From: Promerops cafer
Lineage: Eukaryota > Chordata > Aves > Passeriformes > Nectariniidae
Reading direction: 5' to 3'
DNA: 64,000 bases
Assembly: GCA_013398275.1 (NCBI GenBank)
Contig: VZSE01009483.1
Location: forward strand, 710,879-774,878
Shown: positions 12,116-25,179 of the stretch, one piece after another
How the letters are laid out: the number at the start of each line of letters is the position of its first letter
How positions within the stretch are numbered: position 1 is the stretch's first letter
The notes under the pieces: generated by a model
Told to the model about the DNA's origin: nothing
Seen by the model: the letters and a program-made list of their open reading frames with translations, nothing else
The model's database searches: none
Position numbers and translations under genes: made by a program

Positions 12116-12795
12116 TTAAGTTTAACATCCAGATTGTTCAAATTTAATTGAGCAGTCCCTGGACTCATAGGTTTTCTTTTTTCAGGAAACTGAGTAATGT
12201 TCCAATATAAAGCTTTGCAAGAACATTGTAGGAATAATAAAAAATTGCTGATAAGCAAGCAAAGAGAAATCTCCTGAAAATCTGGAAGGGCCCCAGGAGG
12301 TAAGGCCAGTGTCCTGTTCCCTGACCCTGCGAGGGCAGCGGGCTGCCTGCTGGGCCTCTCTCCTTGACCACTCGAGTGTTGAGCCTTGCAGATGTGAGTC
12401 CCAGTCCTTTGTGCTTTTGATGTAGCGTGCAAAGTCAGCATAGCCTCCATAACTGTGGTAGTATACTACTGTTCTGAAACTGATAAATATTACCTTCATT
12501 GTCCTCCAAGGAATAAGTGTGTTGTTTTCTGTATGTTTATACAGTATGTTCGATAGGTGTAGTTATTTCTTTCACACTGCAAAAGAAAGAAAAAAGTAAG
12601 CCCAAAAACATGTAAAAGGAAATGCTGAATCTTGTAACTAACACCTTGCAACTCTATGTTTCATTTATTGTGCTTTGTTGGCTGCTCTGTTCATGTTTAA
12701 GTTGTGAATAGTTTCTTAACATTGCTGTAAATGGCATGTATTATTGCAAGCAGAACACCTGGAATTTTGTTATGCAACATCTGAAACATAAAACC

Positions 12796-13715
12796 ACAAA
12801 ATGGATTGGGTTGGAAAGGACCTTAAAGATCATCCAGTTCCAACCCCCTGCCATAGAGACAGGGACACCTTCCACTAGACCAGGTTGCTCAGAGTGCCAT
12901 CCAACCCAGCCTTGAATACTTCCAGGGATGGGGCATCTGTAACTTCTTGGGGCAACCCGTTCTAGTGCTTCACCACTCTCTGAGTAGAATTTCTTCCTAA
13001 TCTAATCCTGCTCTCTCTTAGTTTAAAACCTTGCCCCTTGTCCTGCCACTATCTGCCTGTATAAAAAGTCACCTCCCTTCTTTTTGTAAGCCCCCTTAAG
13101 GTACTGGAAGGCCTAAGTGAGGTCTTCCTGAAGCCTCCTCTTCTCCAGGTTTAACAATCCCAACTCTCTCAGCATTTCCTCACAGAAGAGTTTTTCTGTT
13201 TCTCTAATGTTCTTTATGGTCCTTCTCTGTACTTGCTCCAACAGTTCCCTGTCCTCCCTGTGCTGGGACCCCAGAGCTGATGCAGCACTGCAGGTGGGGT
13301 CTCAGCAGAGCAGAGCAGAGGGGCAGAATCCCCTCGCTGGCCCTGCTGCCCACGCTGCTTTGGATGCAGCCCAGGACACCATTGGCTTTCTGGGCTGGGA
13401 GTGCACACTGACAGCTCATGGCCGGCCTCTCATCCACCAGCACCACCAAGGCCTCTGCAGGGCTGCTCTCAGTGAGTTCTTCTCCCAGTCTGTACCTGTA
13501 TCTGGGCTTGTCCTGACCCAGGGCGAGGTGCAGCACCTTGCACTTAGACTTGTTGAACCTCCTGAGGTTCTCACGGGCCCACTTCTCAAGTTTGTCCAGG
13601 CCCCACTGGGTGGCATCCCGTCCTTCTGTTGTGTCAACTGCACCTCTCAGCATCCTGTCACCTACCAACCTGCCGAGGGTGCACTCGGTCTCACTGTCTG
13701 TGTCATACATCATAT
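12796..13715 (-). mobile_element. CR1 LINE, 5'-truncated, end of reverse transcriptase plus 3' UTR
   Basis: The + strand text begins with the reverse complement of a CR1 3' end (ttggaaaggaccttaaagatcatc). Read on the - strand, the right half encodes the CR1 ORF2 reverse-transcriptase tail, with GAVDTTEGRDA, RRFNKSKCKVLHLALG and LCSALLRPHLQCC. The segment where CR1 normally has the catalytic F/YADD box reads LVGDRM, so the copy is dead. It lies about 0.7 kb downstream of the ARHGAP20 stop. The 555-base + strand open frame here is an antisense shadow. Confidence 0.93.
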
Positions 13716-15050
13716 AATATATTGGAGTAATGCATTATCTAAATGCTTTGAGTTTGTATAATATATCCTGTTAAATTTTGCTATTATATATGTTCTGATA
13801 AAAATGTGTATTTTTGTACTTGCAAAAAACTGCTGCTAATTTTACAAGTTCTGTTTTGTTGTTACGGCACTGGTATTGATGTGTATGCATTCAATGCTAT
13901 ATATTAAATATTATTTGTTATGTCATAAATTCAGTTTATATTCTGTGGAATTTTTTTATGTGTCAGTTCTACAAGCTATTGCTGAAGCAGAAGTTCCAAT
14001 GATTACCACTGCAAATCTTGTGTGAGAAAGGACTGAAGCATTTTTCTTCCACTTCGGGTGGCATGATTCCTACTGCATGCCATTGTCCTGTTAATTTTTG
14101 TCAATTCTAGTAATTCTCAAGCAAGAATTCCTACTCTTTTTCTCTTCATGTAGTGGTAGGAGGATGTTTTCAGCTAGTGGGATTCAGTCAACAATATGGA
14201 AGTGAAGAGAGATCTCATAGGGTAATACCAATTAGGATTGGGAGGAAGGAAAGGAGGGGAGTAAACCAATGAATGAGAGCAAGATTTATTCTTTAATATT
14301 AGCAGGTTCTTCTTTTTCATATTCAGCTATTTTAATGAAAAGAGTAGCATGCAGAATCTGATCTATCATAGTCACCTTCCAAAGGTAAAATACTTTGTAT
14401 GCATTTTGAGACCTATCATCTAACAGCCCTACATATACACCTCCTTCAAAACAAACAAAAAAAAGGACTGATTGACGTGATGCTATTTTGAATAAAACAG
14501 CTACTCTGCATTTCCATTTCTTTTCAAAACAGTAAAAAGCGTATTGCCATGCTGCCAAGATTACATCGAGTAGCAAATAGTGATTCATTGCATCAATAAT
14601 AAAGCTTTAGAAAATCTCTAGTCTCTGCAACAAAAATTTTATGTCCTGCAAATGGTATCTTCCTACAAGTCATTTATTTCTGCTGTCTGAAGAAAGAATA
14701 TATCAGTGTGCTTCGATGTGAAGTGAGTTATGTGTCTGTTTTTAAGCTGTAGCTAATGGTAGAGTGCTTTCAGCTTTGAATGTATGGCAGACAAGCTGGA
14801 TGTAGACCCAGCACAATTTGAAATGCAGTTCTGTCTTACAAGACATACACCCTGCTGCTGCACGAGGTGTGTTCTGTGACAATCACAAAAAAGAGCACTA
14901 ATCACTCTCTGCAACACCTCTGGGCCTCGAGTGCACAGTGAAGGAATTAAATGCTGGCAAGACCCAAAATGGATTGTACTGAACCTTTTTAGAGTGTCAG
15001 ATGCAACTCTGAGCACCGCAGTAAGCATCCCTCGGCTCTGCTGTGGGCTC

Positions 15051-15170
15051 CTCCGTGGGCTGCAGGTGGATCTCTGCATCCCCATGGATCTCCGTGGGCT
15101 GCAGGTGGATCTCTGCATCCCCATGGATCTCCGTGGGCTGCAGGGGCACAGCTGCCTCCCCGTGGTCTGC
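15051..15170. repeat. 39-bp minisatellite, about three copies
   Basis: Copies begin at 15051, 15090 and 15129. The first two are identical 39-mers starting ctccgtgggctgcaggtgg, and the third diverges after ctgcaggggcac. Because 39 is a multiple of three, the array opens long frames on both strands (14931-15320 + and 14753-15289 -). They resemble no protein I know and are not called as genes. Confidence 0.88.
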
Positions 15171-15437
15171 ACCCGGGGCTGCAGGGGAATCGCAGCTCCG
15201 GTACCCGGAGCACCTCCTGCCCCTCGCTCTGCACCGAGCTGGGTGTCTGCAGGGCTGTCCCTTTCCCATGTTCTCACTCCTCTCGCCAACAGCCATTGCG
15301 CATTTTTTCGCCTTTCTTAACTCTGTTATCCCGGCTGCTGGGCTCAGCCATGACCAGCAGTGGGACCATCGTGGAGCGGGCTGGCATTGGCTCTGTTGGA
15401 CACAGGGAAGCTTCTGACAGCATTTCACTCACGCTCG

Positions 15438-15472
15438 CCCCCACACACCCACACAAACCCGCCCACACACAT
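15438..15472. repeat. C/A-rich simple repeat
   Basis: An imperfect run of CCCACACA units. Low complexity, with no function inferred. Confidence 0.6.
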
Positions 15473-16764
15473 TCTTCTGTAGCCCCCCACTACCAAAACC
15501 CTGCCGTGTAAATCCAGTACATTCTGTGAGAAGGTGGTGGGGTAGGGGTGGCCCCGAGTGCTGAGCCCTTTCTTCTGCCCTGGCTCCAGCTGAGTGTCCC
15601 CCACACATCCTGCTCACTGTGGGTCACCTGTCTCCATAAACTCCATGTTAGGCTGTCTCCGTAAACTAAGGTGGCTGCTTTGGAGGAGGTGCTCAAGTTT
15701 TTGTGACAAATGGTGGGTGAGATGTTTCCCAAATGCTTACTTCTTTCATGAAGTACCAAAATCTCACAGAAAAACCATAAAATAAAAAGATGACTGATTT
15801 AGGGAAGATACAGTGGCTGTGACTTCTCATCTACTGCTGTCAAAGACAGAAAATGAAGCAAACTGACAAATTACCTCACTACTTGGAATTTCTGTCCCGC
15901 AGGGGTTCATGTTCTCATTGTTAATGAGCATCCTGCCCCTGTTTCACAAGTGCTAGCCATCATTCTTTTCAGGTAATTTCAGAGATTACTATAATGTAAA
16001 TTTAGAGCAATTTGTTCTCAGCCTGCTTTGAAGGTATTTTGAGTTTTTTGGTTTGGTGGTTTTTGGGGGGATTTTTTTGTGGCCTCTTCCATTCTTCTTC
16101 ATCAATCTCATAAATGCTATTGCTTCATCCCTGCAAGTTTTATCTCTTCAGCACAGCCCAATTCAGGAAGCAGGAAGACATGGACCATCTAATCCTTGTC
16201 TAAACAAGTTTGTAGAGTCCAAGCAAAATAGATTATAGATCCAGGAAATGAAGCATGACCTTTAAACTGAAGGTGTCTCTCTATGCAAAACTCCAAATCC
16301 CTGGATTTCTGTTAATAGCTGCTGTTTCACACCCTTTTCTGTTCTGGGGACATATGTGGTTCCAGGACCTGGTGGTTGACATCTCATTTCCAGCTCTGCT
16401 CGTGATCTACTCTGTGATATTTGGCAAATTTGCTTGCCTCCCCTGCTGCCTGTTTTGCACCATTTGTCTTTTCTCTAAGTATCCTGGTGTGCTGGGTCAG
16501 GGTGGTGGTTGGTGTTTCCTCCCATCCTAAACACAACTGTTCACCCACACACAAGCAGACTCGGGGCTGGGAGGTGGCTGGTGCTTTTGGGGACCGCATG
16601 CAGAAGTGCAATCACACATACATGCACACGGTGAGGCTGCCATAACCCATGCAAACAGATTTGTTTCATGTCTTGCAGATCAGCCTGTGCATCTACAAAA
16701 CATCCCAAACAATCTCACTGAGCTGGGCCTATCAACTTCCTCTCATTAGTATCTGCAAAAACAC

Positions 16765-16843
16765 TGGGGAATGGGGTGATTCAGGCTGGAAGGGGCCTCG
16801 GGAGTTCTGTGGTTCAACCTCGTGCCAGGGGCTTGCAAGTCCA
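16765..16843 (-). mobile_element. CR1 3'-end fragment
   Basis: The string ttcaggctggaaggggcctc and the following ggttcaacctcgtgcc match the reverse complement of a CR1 3' UTR. A second CR1 begins immediately to the right with its own 3' terminus, so this is either a separate insertion or the host of the next copy. Confidence 0.7.
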
Positions 16844-16845
16844 TG

Positions 16846-17985
16846 TAGAATCATAGAAATAGAATTGTTTCGGATGGAAAAGACCTTTAAGATCATCATA
16901 TCCACTGCTAAACCATGTCCCTAAGCATGACATCTACACATCTTTTATGTACTTCCAGGGATGGTGACTCCAACACTTCCCTGGACAGCCTGTTACAGAG
17001 CTTGACAACTCTTTATGTTTTCCTAATATCCAGTCTAAAACTCCCCTGGTGCAACTTGATGCCGTTTTCTCTTGTCCTATTTTTATTTGAGGGAAGCGGA
17101 CAACTCCCACCTGGCTGCACCCTCCTTTCAGGCACTTGTAGAGAATGATGAGGTCCCCCCTGAGCCTCCTTTTCTCCAGTCTAAGCACCCCCAGCTCCCT
17201 CAGCTGCTCCTCACAGGACTTGTGCTCCAGACCCTTCCCCAGCTCCGTTGCCCTTCTCTGGACACGCTCCAGCCCCTCAATGTCTTTCCTGCAGTGAGGG
17301 GCCCAGAACTGAACACAGGATTTGAGGTGCGACCTCACCTGTGCTGAGTACAGGGGGACGGTCACTGCCCTGGTCCTGCTGGCCACACCATTGCTGATCC
17401 AGGCCAGGATGCCACTGGCCTTTTTGGCCTCCTGGGCACATGCTGGATCATGTTCAGCTGCTGTTGACCAGCCCTCCCAGGTCCTTTTCTGCCAGACAGC
17501 TTTCCAGCCACTCTGCCTGACACCTGTAGCACTGTCTGGGGTTGTTGTGACCCCAGTGCAGAACCCAGCACTTGGCCTTGTTGAACCTCATACAATTGGT
17601 CTTGACCCATCAATCCAGCCTGTCCAGATCCCTCTGCAGGGCCTTCCTGCCCTCCAGCAGATCAACACTCCCACCCAACTTGGTGTCATCTGTGAACTGA
17701 CTGAGGGGGGTCTCAAGTCCTTCACCTAGATCGTTGATAAAGATATTAAACAGAGATGGCTGCAAAACTGATCCCTGGGGAACATCACTTGTGACCAGCC
17801 ACCTGTTGGATTTATCTCTATTTCCCTCCACACTCGGGGCCCACACATCCAGCCAGCAAAGAGTTTTCACTCAGCAAAGAGTTCACCTGTCCAAGCCATG
17901 AGCAGACTGTTTGCTCCAGGAGAATGCTTCAGGAGACAGCGTTGAAGGCTTGTGTCAAAGACAGGTAGCTCATGTCTGGATGAGG
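16846..17985 (-). mobile_element. CR1 LINE, longer 5'-truncated copy with reverse-transcriptase motif
   Basis: It starts at its 3' terminus (tagaatcatagaaatagaat). Read on the - strand, the right-hand part encodes the reverse transcriptase: SVLQPSLFNIFINDLGEGLE, then QFTDDTKLGGSVDLLEGRKA, with FTDD in place of the FADD/YADD catalytic box. Further 3' come RSHLKSCVQFWAPHCRKDIE and GLERVQRRATELGKG. A remnant resembling the KAFDTVS motif (TQAFN) lies near 17940-17970, so the copy reaches at least there. The frame is broken several times, so the copy is inactive. Confidence 0.93.
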
Positions 17986-18087
17986 GATGGCAATGTTCAT
18001 CACAGTTGGAAAAAGTTAGTTAAAAGCAGCTGGCTCAGACAATTAAATAAACATAATGTTTTGGAACAAAGATTACAGAATCAAGTA

Positions 18088-18190
18088 TCACAGAATATGC
18101 TGAGTTGGAAGGGACCCACAAGAATCAACAAGTCCAACTCTTGGCCCTGCACAGCACCATCCCCAAGAGTCACACCATGTGCCCAAGAAG
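18088..18190 (-). mobile_element. CR1 3'-end fragment
   Basis: The strings tcacagaatatgctgagttg, gaagggacccacaag and gagtcacaccatgtgccc match a CR1 3' UTR of the 'bird gene desert' type in reverse orientation. It is about 100 bp and carries no coding part. Confidence 0.85.
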
Positions 18191-18199
18191 ATTGATGAT

Positions 18200-21100
18200 G
18201 ATGTCTTAAATAACCCAGAAAAGGTCTAAGAAGCCAGCAAAAGCTGTAGTTTTACATCCAATCTTCAGGTAATCCCAATAAATTTATATATTAGGAGCAG
18301 AGACTAAGATACATTTTTCCTCAGTATTTAGCATCTCTCCATATCCTGTGTTTGGAATACCTGAACATGCTGAAGGACATAGCCTCAGTCCAGACACCAC
18401 TGGACATCCTCAAGCACTCACATCTGGAGGGAGACCCAAGGCACCAGCCACACTGGGGGCTTTTCCCTCTCCAGGGTCTGATGTGGGAAGAGGCTGAGCA
18501 AGGGGCTGCGGCTGCATCGAGCCTCATCTTTGGCGTTTGTGCCAGGCCACTTCCCCATGGAAGAGTCCTTCGCTCCTGCCAAGTGCAAGAGGCGCTGGAG
18601 CATGATGTCTGCGACTGAGCAGAGCCCCACATCCACATCAGGGGAAGGGAGCCAGCTCTCTCTTTCACAGACGTGCTTGCATGATTTCACTTGCTCCTGA
18701 GATTAGTTACCAACATCTCTGTACTGAGGCCACTGTCAAGCTAAACTGATTGACCCGCTGGTGGCCAAAGGGGAAGATTCTTCCATTAAAGGTGTTGAAT
18801 ATTTCTGCTAGGGCATGGTTGCCACACGAGGCCTAAAGGTTTTGGACATCATTTGTGTTTTATAAATATGTACAATGCAGTCTGTATTGTCATTTTTCCT
18901 TGAAAGTAGGTTTGCTTCAGGCCCTATTTTGTCGGTTTCATTGTGGCTTCACTGCAAATGTCAGCAGTTCCTCGAGGACAAGTACTCGGTAGCTGCTGCC
19001 AGTTCCATTAAGTTAAATATTTCAGAATTTAGCCATTCTGAGATCCTGCATGGGAGAGGTGTTTTCAGTACAGAAATTATTTCTCTGCACTTGATTCTTC
19101 TGTCACAAACTATTTCTGTCAATGTGCTACAAATCTGCTTTCAGGCTCGGTGATAATTCTGATATGACCATTGAAGGCAAGGCTCTCCTGCTCCTCCTCC
19201 TTCTCCTCCTCAGGCTTTTAAGAGTTTCCACAGGCTTCCCTGCTGCCTCAGAGGCTGGGATGAGTGGAGGGGCTGGGTGGTCTGCCAGCCAGGGAGGGAA
19301 GGGACAGGAATGTTTGCCAGTGTGCACAGCTGAGGCTACACCATCCCAGCTGAGGGTTTAGACAACGAGCCCTGATGGTAAGGGCTGATAAAGACAGAGT
19401 GACTGTCTCTAAAGAAAGTGGAGAGTGACCCACTGGTGGCTGAAGCCTGGACTCAAGAGGATCCGCACAGGAATCAAAGGGCAATGCTGGTTGTAGGGTC
19501 CCAGTCACTGCACCTACACCAAGGGTGCCCCATCCCATTCTCCTGGACTGGCAGGAAAGAGTGGTCAGGTCAGGGTTCCTGGGTGAACCCCACCAAGGCA
19601 TTAGTGGGACCCTCTGGGAACATGAGGTCCGTGGGGGGCTGTGGGGGGAAAGTGTTTGAGGGTGCTGGAACCTCTTAGGAGGAGTTCCGAGTGGGCTATA
19701 GCACTGTGCCAGGCTCATTATGGGATGTTCAGGGTAAGGATCAAAGGCAGGGACAGGGAGGGTTTAAGGTGGACAGGGGAGGAAGCAGCATGAGATAATA
19801 GAGGGAAAAGGGGATTAAAGGGGCTAGTGTGGGTGACAGCTGGCTGGTCAGAACACTACCCTCTGACCGAGCCCTGTACCTCATCGCCACAGCCTGCCCT
19901 AGTCTTACTAAATATTCAGAGGTAATGATGTAACTAATTATTTATTACTAATAATAATTTGTTTCATTCTCTCCGTTGACTTTCTGTGTGAGCACACTCT
20001 CTACTCTGAGTCCATGTGAGAGACCAGCACCAACTTTCAAGCCAGACAAATAGGCAGCTGCAACTGAGCCGAGTGCCAGCAGCTGGAATGAGACCACAAA
20101 CCTCAGAGACTGGAGGGTGCCAGCACCTGGGGGAACTGGGCCCAGCTCTGGGGCACCCTGAGTAGCCAATGCCAGATACTGGAGGGACCCATTTTCCATG
20201 TGTGTGTGCATGTTTGCCTGGTGGATGTCAGTCCTGATGAGCTGGAAGGAGCAGTGCCTGTCACATGTGCTGTTCACGTGTGTGCCAGCCCTGAGTGCAA
20301 GTGGCTGCCTCACAACAGAGGGAGAAGTTTTGAACAAGAAGGGAGGTTTAAAATGTCAAGTGCTCCATGGACAGCTTGCACAGATGTAGTGTAAAATGCT
20401 TTGAAAGGACTTAGTGCAGGAGAGGGATGAGCTCCCCAAATCCAGTCAAAGCACGAAGTCACCATTTGCTACAGGGAGCAGCTCGTGCAGCCTGACCTTG
20501 AGAAGGCAAAAGCAGCTTTGCTAATGCTACAACTTAAATGTTTTCCCCAAAGAAATGGTTTTTACCTGAAACACCACTGGAAGCACCATTGGAAGTTCCC
20601 TTAGCAGAGCTGGGGGCCTGACTAGGTGGGGGTGGGAGGGCTGAGCTTAATTGTTTTATTGGCACAACTGCTCGGGAAAGGGACATCTGACATCAAGTCC
20701 ACAGGGGTCCGAGACTTGAGGAACATGAGGTGACCAGGCAGACAAGGAAGTTTATGGCCCAAAGTCATCTTTCCAAGCAGGACTTGGTCTCCATGGATGG
20801 TTGTCATTGAAAGATGCTTTTCATTGCTCAGGGCCATCTGAATACTTCCATGGCGTTGTTATCCCTCTACTGAATATCCAAATACTTGCAGAAATGTGCA
20901 GCATCTAAATGACGTCATGCTTTTCATCCAGAGATAGATGAGGAGCTTGGAAGGTCGCCTTCAGCAGAATTCCTGGGCTTGGGCTTCGCTTCTATGTGTA
21001 AATAGTCCCAGAGAAGTCCAATAAAATTGCTTATGCACTTAAATTCCTTACTGGGCTGGAGCCGTGCCTATTTTCTAAATAAATTAGAAACCATACCAGA

Positions 21101-22190
21101 TGTTCCTGCTTTATTGAAAAAAAAATGATTCCTATGAAGCTCCCATTTACAATTTTTAATTTATATTACTGAGGTCTACCTATTATTTGATAGAGACTTC
21201 CAAAATATTCTTTTATTGTGTAAGAAATAATAAAAGGTATTTAATACTTATGCATCCTGTCTAGATACAATTTTTTAAAAAAAAGAAAAAAATTAAAACA
21301 GAGAAAGATTTGTCCAATAAAATGTTTGGCAAAGCCAAAGTCTGAATTTTTTCCATTTTTTTACCTTGGGATATGAATTTACAGTCGACTTGTCTGAAGT
21401 CTGTAAATTCAAAAACATGGTAATTGGTTTACTATGCAGAAAATGGAGGCTCTGACTTTGCCAAGAATTTTTACTGTGTAAATTCTTCGCTTTTCTCACA
21501 TTCAAAAAGGCCATAAAAGCCATAATTCTGAAAACAGGTCTCAGTGAACAAAATCTCAGCCCTGCCTCAGGGTGAGAAGACCCACATGATGTGGGTGCCG
21601 AGCAGGTCCCACTGTAAAATGGGTTGTTAGTCCAGGCTCATCACTCCAAGGTATTTATGGCCTTAATACAATCCCCATACTTCCCTTTCTGTTAGGAATG
21701 CTTAGAATCTCATCTCATAAAAAGACGAGTGCTCTCAAATCTGATTTTCTTCTGTGGCTGATGCAGAAGCAGACCCTGAAACCTATTTATTTTATTACAA
21801 TTTATTTTATTTGGGTTTATTGCGATGAATGGGAGAAGGTGGGATTGGCTGCCAAACTTCCAAAAGCAGGGTACAACACCTCTCTGCTCTTCAGGTCTGT
21901 GTCACCAGCTGGGCTATGAAATATCTTCTGAGGAGGGACAGGAAAAAGGACGGTCCTCCAGAGCAGGACAGGGTCAGAGGTGGCCAGGAACACTTGGAAT
22001 CTGGATTGAGGTCCAGAACAAACATTGATCTGCTTCTCTGTCCTTGAAGCATCCCAGGAGACCTTTTGCTGCTTGTTTCCAAGTGAAGCGGTTCAGAAGC
22101 ATCTTCTGAATTGTTTTCTGAAAAAAAAAACCAAAAAAGGTGTATTGGGCTTGCATGGCCTGGCCTGTTTCCCGATTGCACTTTAGGTGT
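18200..22190. other. Intergenic stretch without recognisable gene
   Basis: No exon, RNA gene or full-length repeat is recognised here beyond the CTC microsatellite. The 18.34-18.64 kb and 19.2-20.3 kb parts are moderately GC-rich and carry short open frames on both strands that look like chance frames. Confidence 0.55.
19184..19211. repeat. (CTC)n/(TCC)n microsatellite
   Basis: An imperfect pyrimidine triplet run (ctcctgctcctcctcc then ttctcctcctc). One frame reads as polyleucine by chance. Confidence 0.7.
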
Positions 22191-22194
22191 ACAG

Positions 22195-22670
22195 TCCATG
22201 CAGGACATAAGAGGGAACTATCTACTCTACCCCAGACTGGTAAACTGGAAACAATGGACAAGGAGAAGGCTGAGGTACTCAACAACTTTTTTGCCTCGTT
22301 CTTCAATGGCAGCCTCTCTTCCCACACCTCTCACATGGGTGCAAGATGGGGGCTGGGGCAGCAAAAAGATTCCCACTGGAAGAGAAGATCAGGTTCATGA
22401 TCAGGTTAGATCAGGTTACGTATGTTCAGGTTCACCTGAGGAACCTGAATGTAGGTAAATCTGTGGAGCCTTATGAGGTGCATCCCCGAGGGAACTGGCT
22501 GATGTAGTTGCCAAGCCACTCTCCATGATATTCAAAAAGTCCTAGCAGTCAGGTGAAGTCTCAGGTAACTGGAAAAAGGAAAATATTGTACCCATCTTTG
22601 AAAACAGCAGAAAGGAGGACTCTGGGAATTGTCAACCTGTGTGAGAGACTAGATCCCATCCTTGAAGAGA
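22195..22670 (+). mobile_element. CR1 LINE ORF2 internal fragment
   Basis: On the + strand it encodes DKEKAEVLNNFFASFFNGSL and then, after frame shifts, ELADVVAKPLSMIFKKS, a stop, QSGEVSGNWKKENIVPIFEN and SRKEDSGNCQPV. These are the linker and first reverse-transcriptase motifs of CR1 ORF2. Neither the 3' UTR nor the catalytic box is present, so the copy is truncated at both ends and dead. A local cluster of gatcaggtt units (about 22387-22432) interrupts it. Confidence 0.9.
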
Positions 22671-24599
22671 AAACCTGTCTCTTGACATGTGGATCATTTA
22701 GCTCATAGGAGAGAGTCCATCACACCTGCAGTCATCAGTTAACAGCAGTGTAAACCACCAGATCCTGATGCTTCTTGTGTGTCCAGTGACAAAGTGGCTC
22801 CAATAACACACTTGTCACCTCCACTGGAAGGACTCACCATCATTGTGTTGTTGCAAGCCCACGGCTCCTTTGTTTCTGCCAATCTCTTGTCCTTTGATCT
22901 CCTCTCCAGGTGACACTGGAACAACTGAACTCCCCAACATGGAGTGTATCAGACCCAGCAGGTCAGGGTTCAGTTCCAGCAGGTGAGTCCTTGGGGAGGA
23001 GGACAGCTACTTTAGCATGGATTTCCATACATTTGGAAGTTAAAATGAAAACATCCTACAAGAATCAACTGAAAAGAGAATTCAGCAATGGAACACATTT
23101 GGGAAACCCATTCCTGGCATGGAGAATCCTTGCTCTTGTCATCCCTTGAGCATCACATCCCCACTGAGCCCAGCCCAGGTGTCTGAGTGCTTTCCTCGCT
23201 TGGTACTTGGAGGGCCTTTGGGTGATCACCCAACAAACCCAAAATAACCCATCAGGCTTGAGGCAGGAGGCTGGATTACTTTCATTTATTTTCCTCTCAG
23301 TAAATGTGATAACAAAATGTCAGCCCAACAATTATGGATTCAGCCTCTTCCCTTGCTGATTTCAGCTTTTTATAGGTGGGTGTTATTGATTACAACGAAC
23401 TGACAAAAACATGCATCTATGATTTCTTTTTTTTTTTTGGCAGCCTAGCTATTTCCAAAGGGAAAAAAATTGCATAGAATTATCTTTTTAAGGAAAAGCC
23501 CAAACAGTTCCTACAGAGGTGACCTTGTTTTTTAAAAGAAATAGACAAAACAACAAAAAACAGCAAGCAGATATTTTTAAGTTAAAAGCTTGGAAATCAT
23601 AATTTTCAGTCATATATTTATTTACCACAATACTTAACCTAGAGGTTTGGTGACACTTTGCCCAGGGTTTCAGCTGTTGATTGGGGAATATCCATGTCCA
23701 GCCCAGCTCCTAACATCCACCACAGCGAGCCATCCTGGAGTCTACCCAGTGGCCACCAGATCTGGGTGGTTCACTGCTCAAGAACACACAGACACACATT
23801 AAATACTAAAGTAACCAATGCTCTTGACAAAATTGCTCAGAGCAGCAACTGCTTCTGGAGGTGGGAAGATGAGGACAGGGCTGCCCCACGCATCTGCTCC
23901 ACGATGGGATATCCATGTGGGAAAAGCCTCCCTGCAACACTGGGGCTGGTGCCAGCACTGGCTCTGCCCCCCCTTCTCCCTCCTTGGGGGCAGGCAGTGA
24001 ACACATGGGGGAGGAGGACCAGCTGTGGCAGTGGCCTTTGCCTCCTTGCACAGGTGATGCCTGCGTGTTTCCATGCAGGGGAATGCTGCAAAAAGCTTTT
24101 TGGGTCCACAGCAGATTTTGGCATCTCAGACTTGCTGGTAGCAGAGAGTTCAAGGCTGAGCTCTGCCTGCACGAGAAAGGTCTTTTGGGGCTTTGTTTCA
24201 AACCTGCCACCTGCAACAAAATGCTGATGAAGACCAAAGTTTCAAACCTGCCCACTCCCCAGGCCTAGGGCATCCAAAAGGCCCTGGGATCCAGAAGCAG
24301 ACAGGCCTGAACCTGTGTGCTTCAGGACCTTGCAGGACCTCAAGCAGTCAGGTCACATACAGCCTGTTGCATTCCTGGAGCAATGGAGTTCACACTCTTG
24401 GAGCAATCAGAGCTTTTCACTGGTTGAGGGTGTGGGGGAGAGGCTTTTATTTGCCTGAATACCAGGGAGTGGATGCGTTCTGTATGTACCATTGAGCGTT
24501 ATACCAAAAATCACTCCAGAAGGATGTCGTCTGAATCCCTTATTTGCCGATTTACCATAGGAAATTGGTCTTAATTGGAGTCCGGGCACTTCGTGAGCG

Positions 24600-24860
24600 C
24601 CAGAAGATGCATATGAAAAGCTCCGTATCCATATGCATGCGCGTGCGTTCATCTGTGTGGGCGGAGGAGGAACATGCTCGGCATTGCTTATCGCTTCCTT
24701 CGCCCTTCAGAGGCTGGCCCGGAGCAGGAGCGGGACCTGGATGCCGCCGTTCGTCCCGCGGCCGCCCCGACGCGTGCACACGCACTCCGCAACTGGCAAG
24801 CGGCGCAACGAGCCGCGCACTGCGGGGCAGTTGCCCAAATTGTTGCAAAGACGCTGCTGG
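24600..24860. promoter_or_regulatory. CpG-rich patch 1, possible unannotated promoter
   Basis: Dense CpGs in an AT-rich neighbourhood, including atgcatgcgcgtgcgttc (which resembles an NRF1-type GCGC/TGCG site) and gtcccgcggccgccccgacg. It lies more than 12 kb from the end of ARHGAP20 and belongs to no recognised gene. Promoter function is inferred only from composition. Confidence 0.4.
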
Positions 24861-25179
24861 CTGTGGAAAAGGGCATCAAAGAAAGCGGGCTGGGCTCACA
24901 GGCAGCGAAAAACAGGACTGTATTCTCCAGATAATTTATTTGCAATGAATAATTCAGCTAGCTTTAGCTGGGAAGCTGGATTAAATACAGAGCATTAGGC
25001 ACGCTGAGAGCCCCCAATAAAGGGCGCTATTCACTCCTAGCACAAAGGAATATTATTTACTATCATTAATTAACTTCCACACAAAGCCGCAGCCATTTCC
25101 TTAGGTTCTGAGAAAGAATAGGAGGAGAATGTGAGCACAGGACCGCTGTAATTCCCTTTGGGTTCCTCTGTACAGACGC

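Larger units (their letters stand above)
13730..16764. other. Intergenic stretch without recognisable gene
   Basis: Apart from the minisatellite and the C/A-rich repeat, nothing supported is visible. The left part (13.73-14.9 kb) is AT-rich. The right part (14.9-15.6 kb) is GC-rich and carries the overlapping open frames created by the 39-bp array. Confidence 0.6.

Noticed and set aside
13207..13761. 184-codon open frame on the + strand
   Set aside because: It is antisense to the CR1 reverse-transcriptase remnant and shows no independent protein similarity.
23658..24268. Overlapping open frames of 111-189 codons on both strands
   Set aside because: Moderately GC-rich DNA with many simultaneous frames, no recognisable domain and no plausible exon partners.
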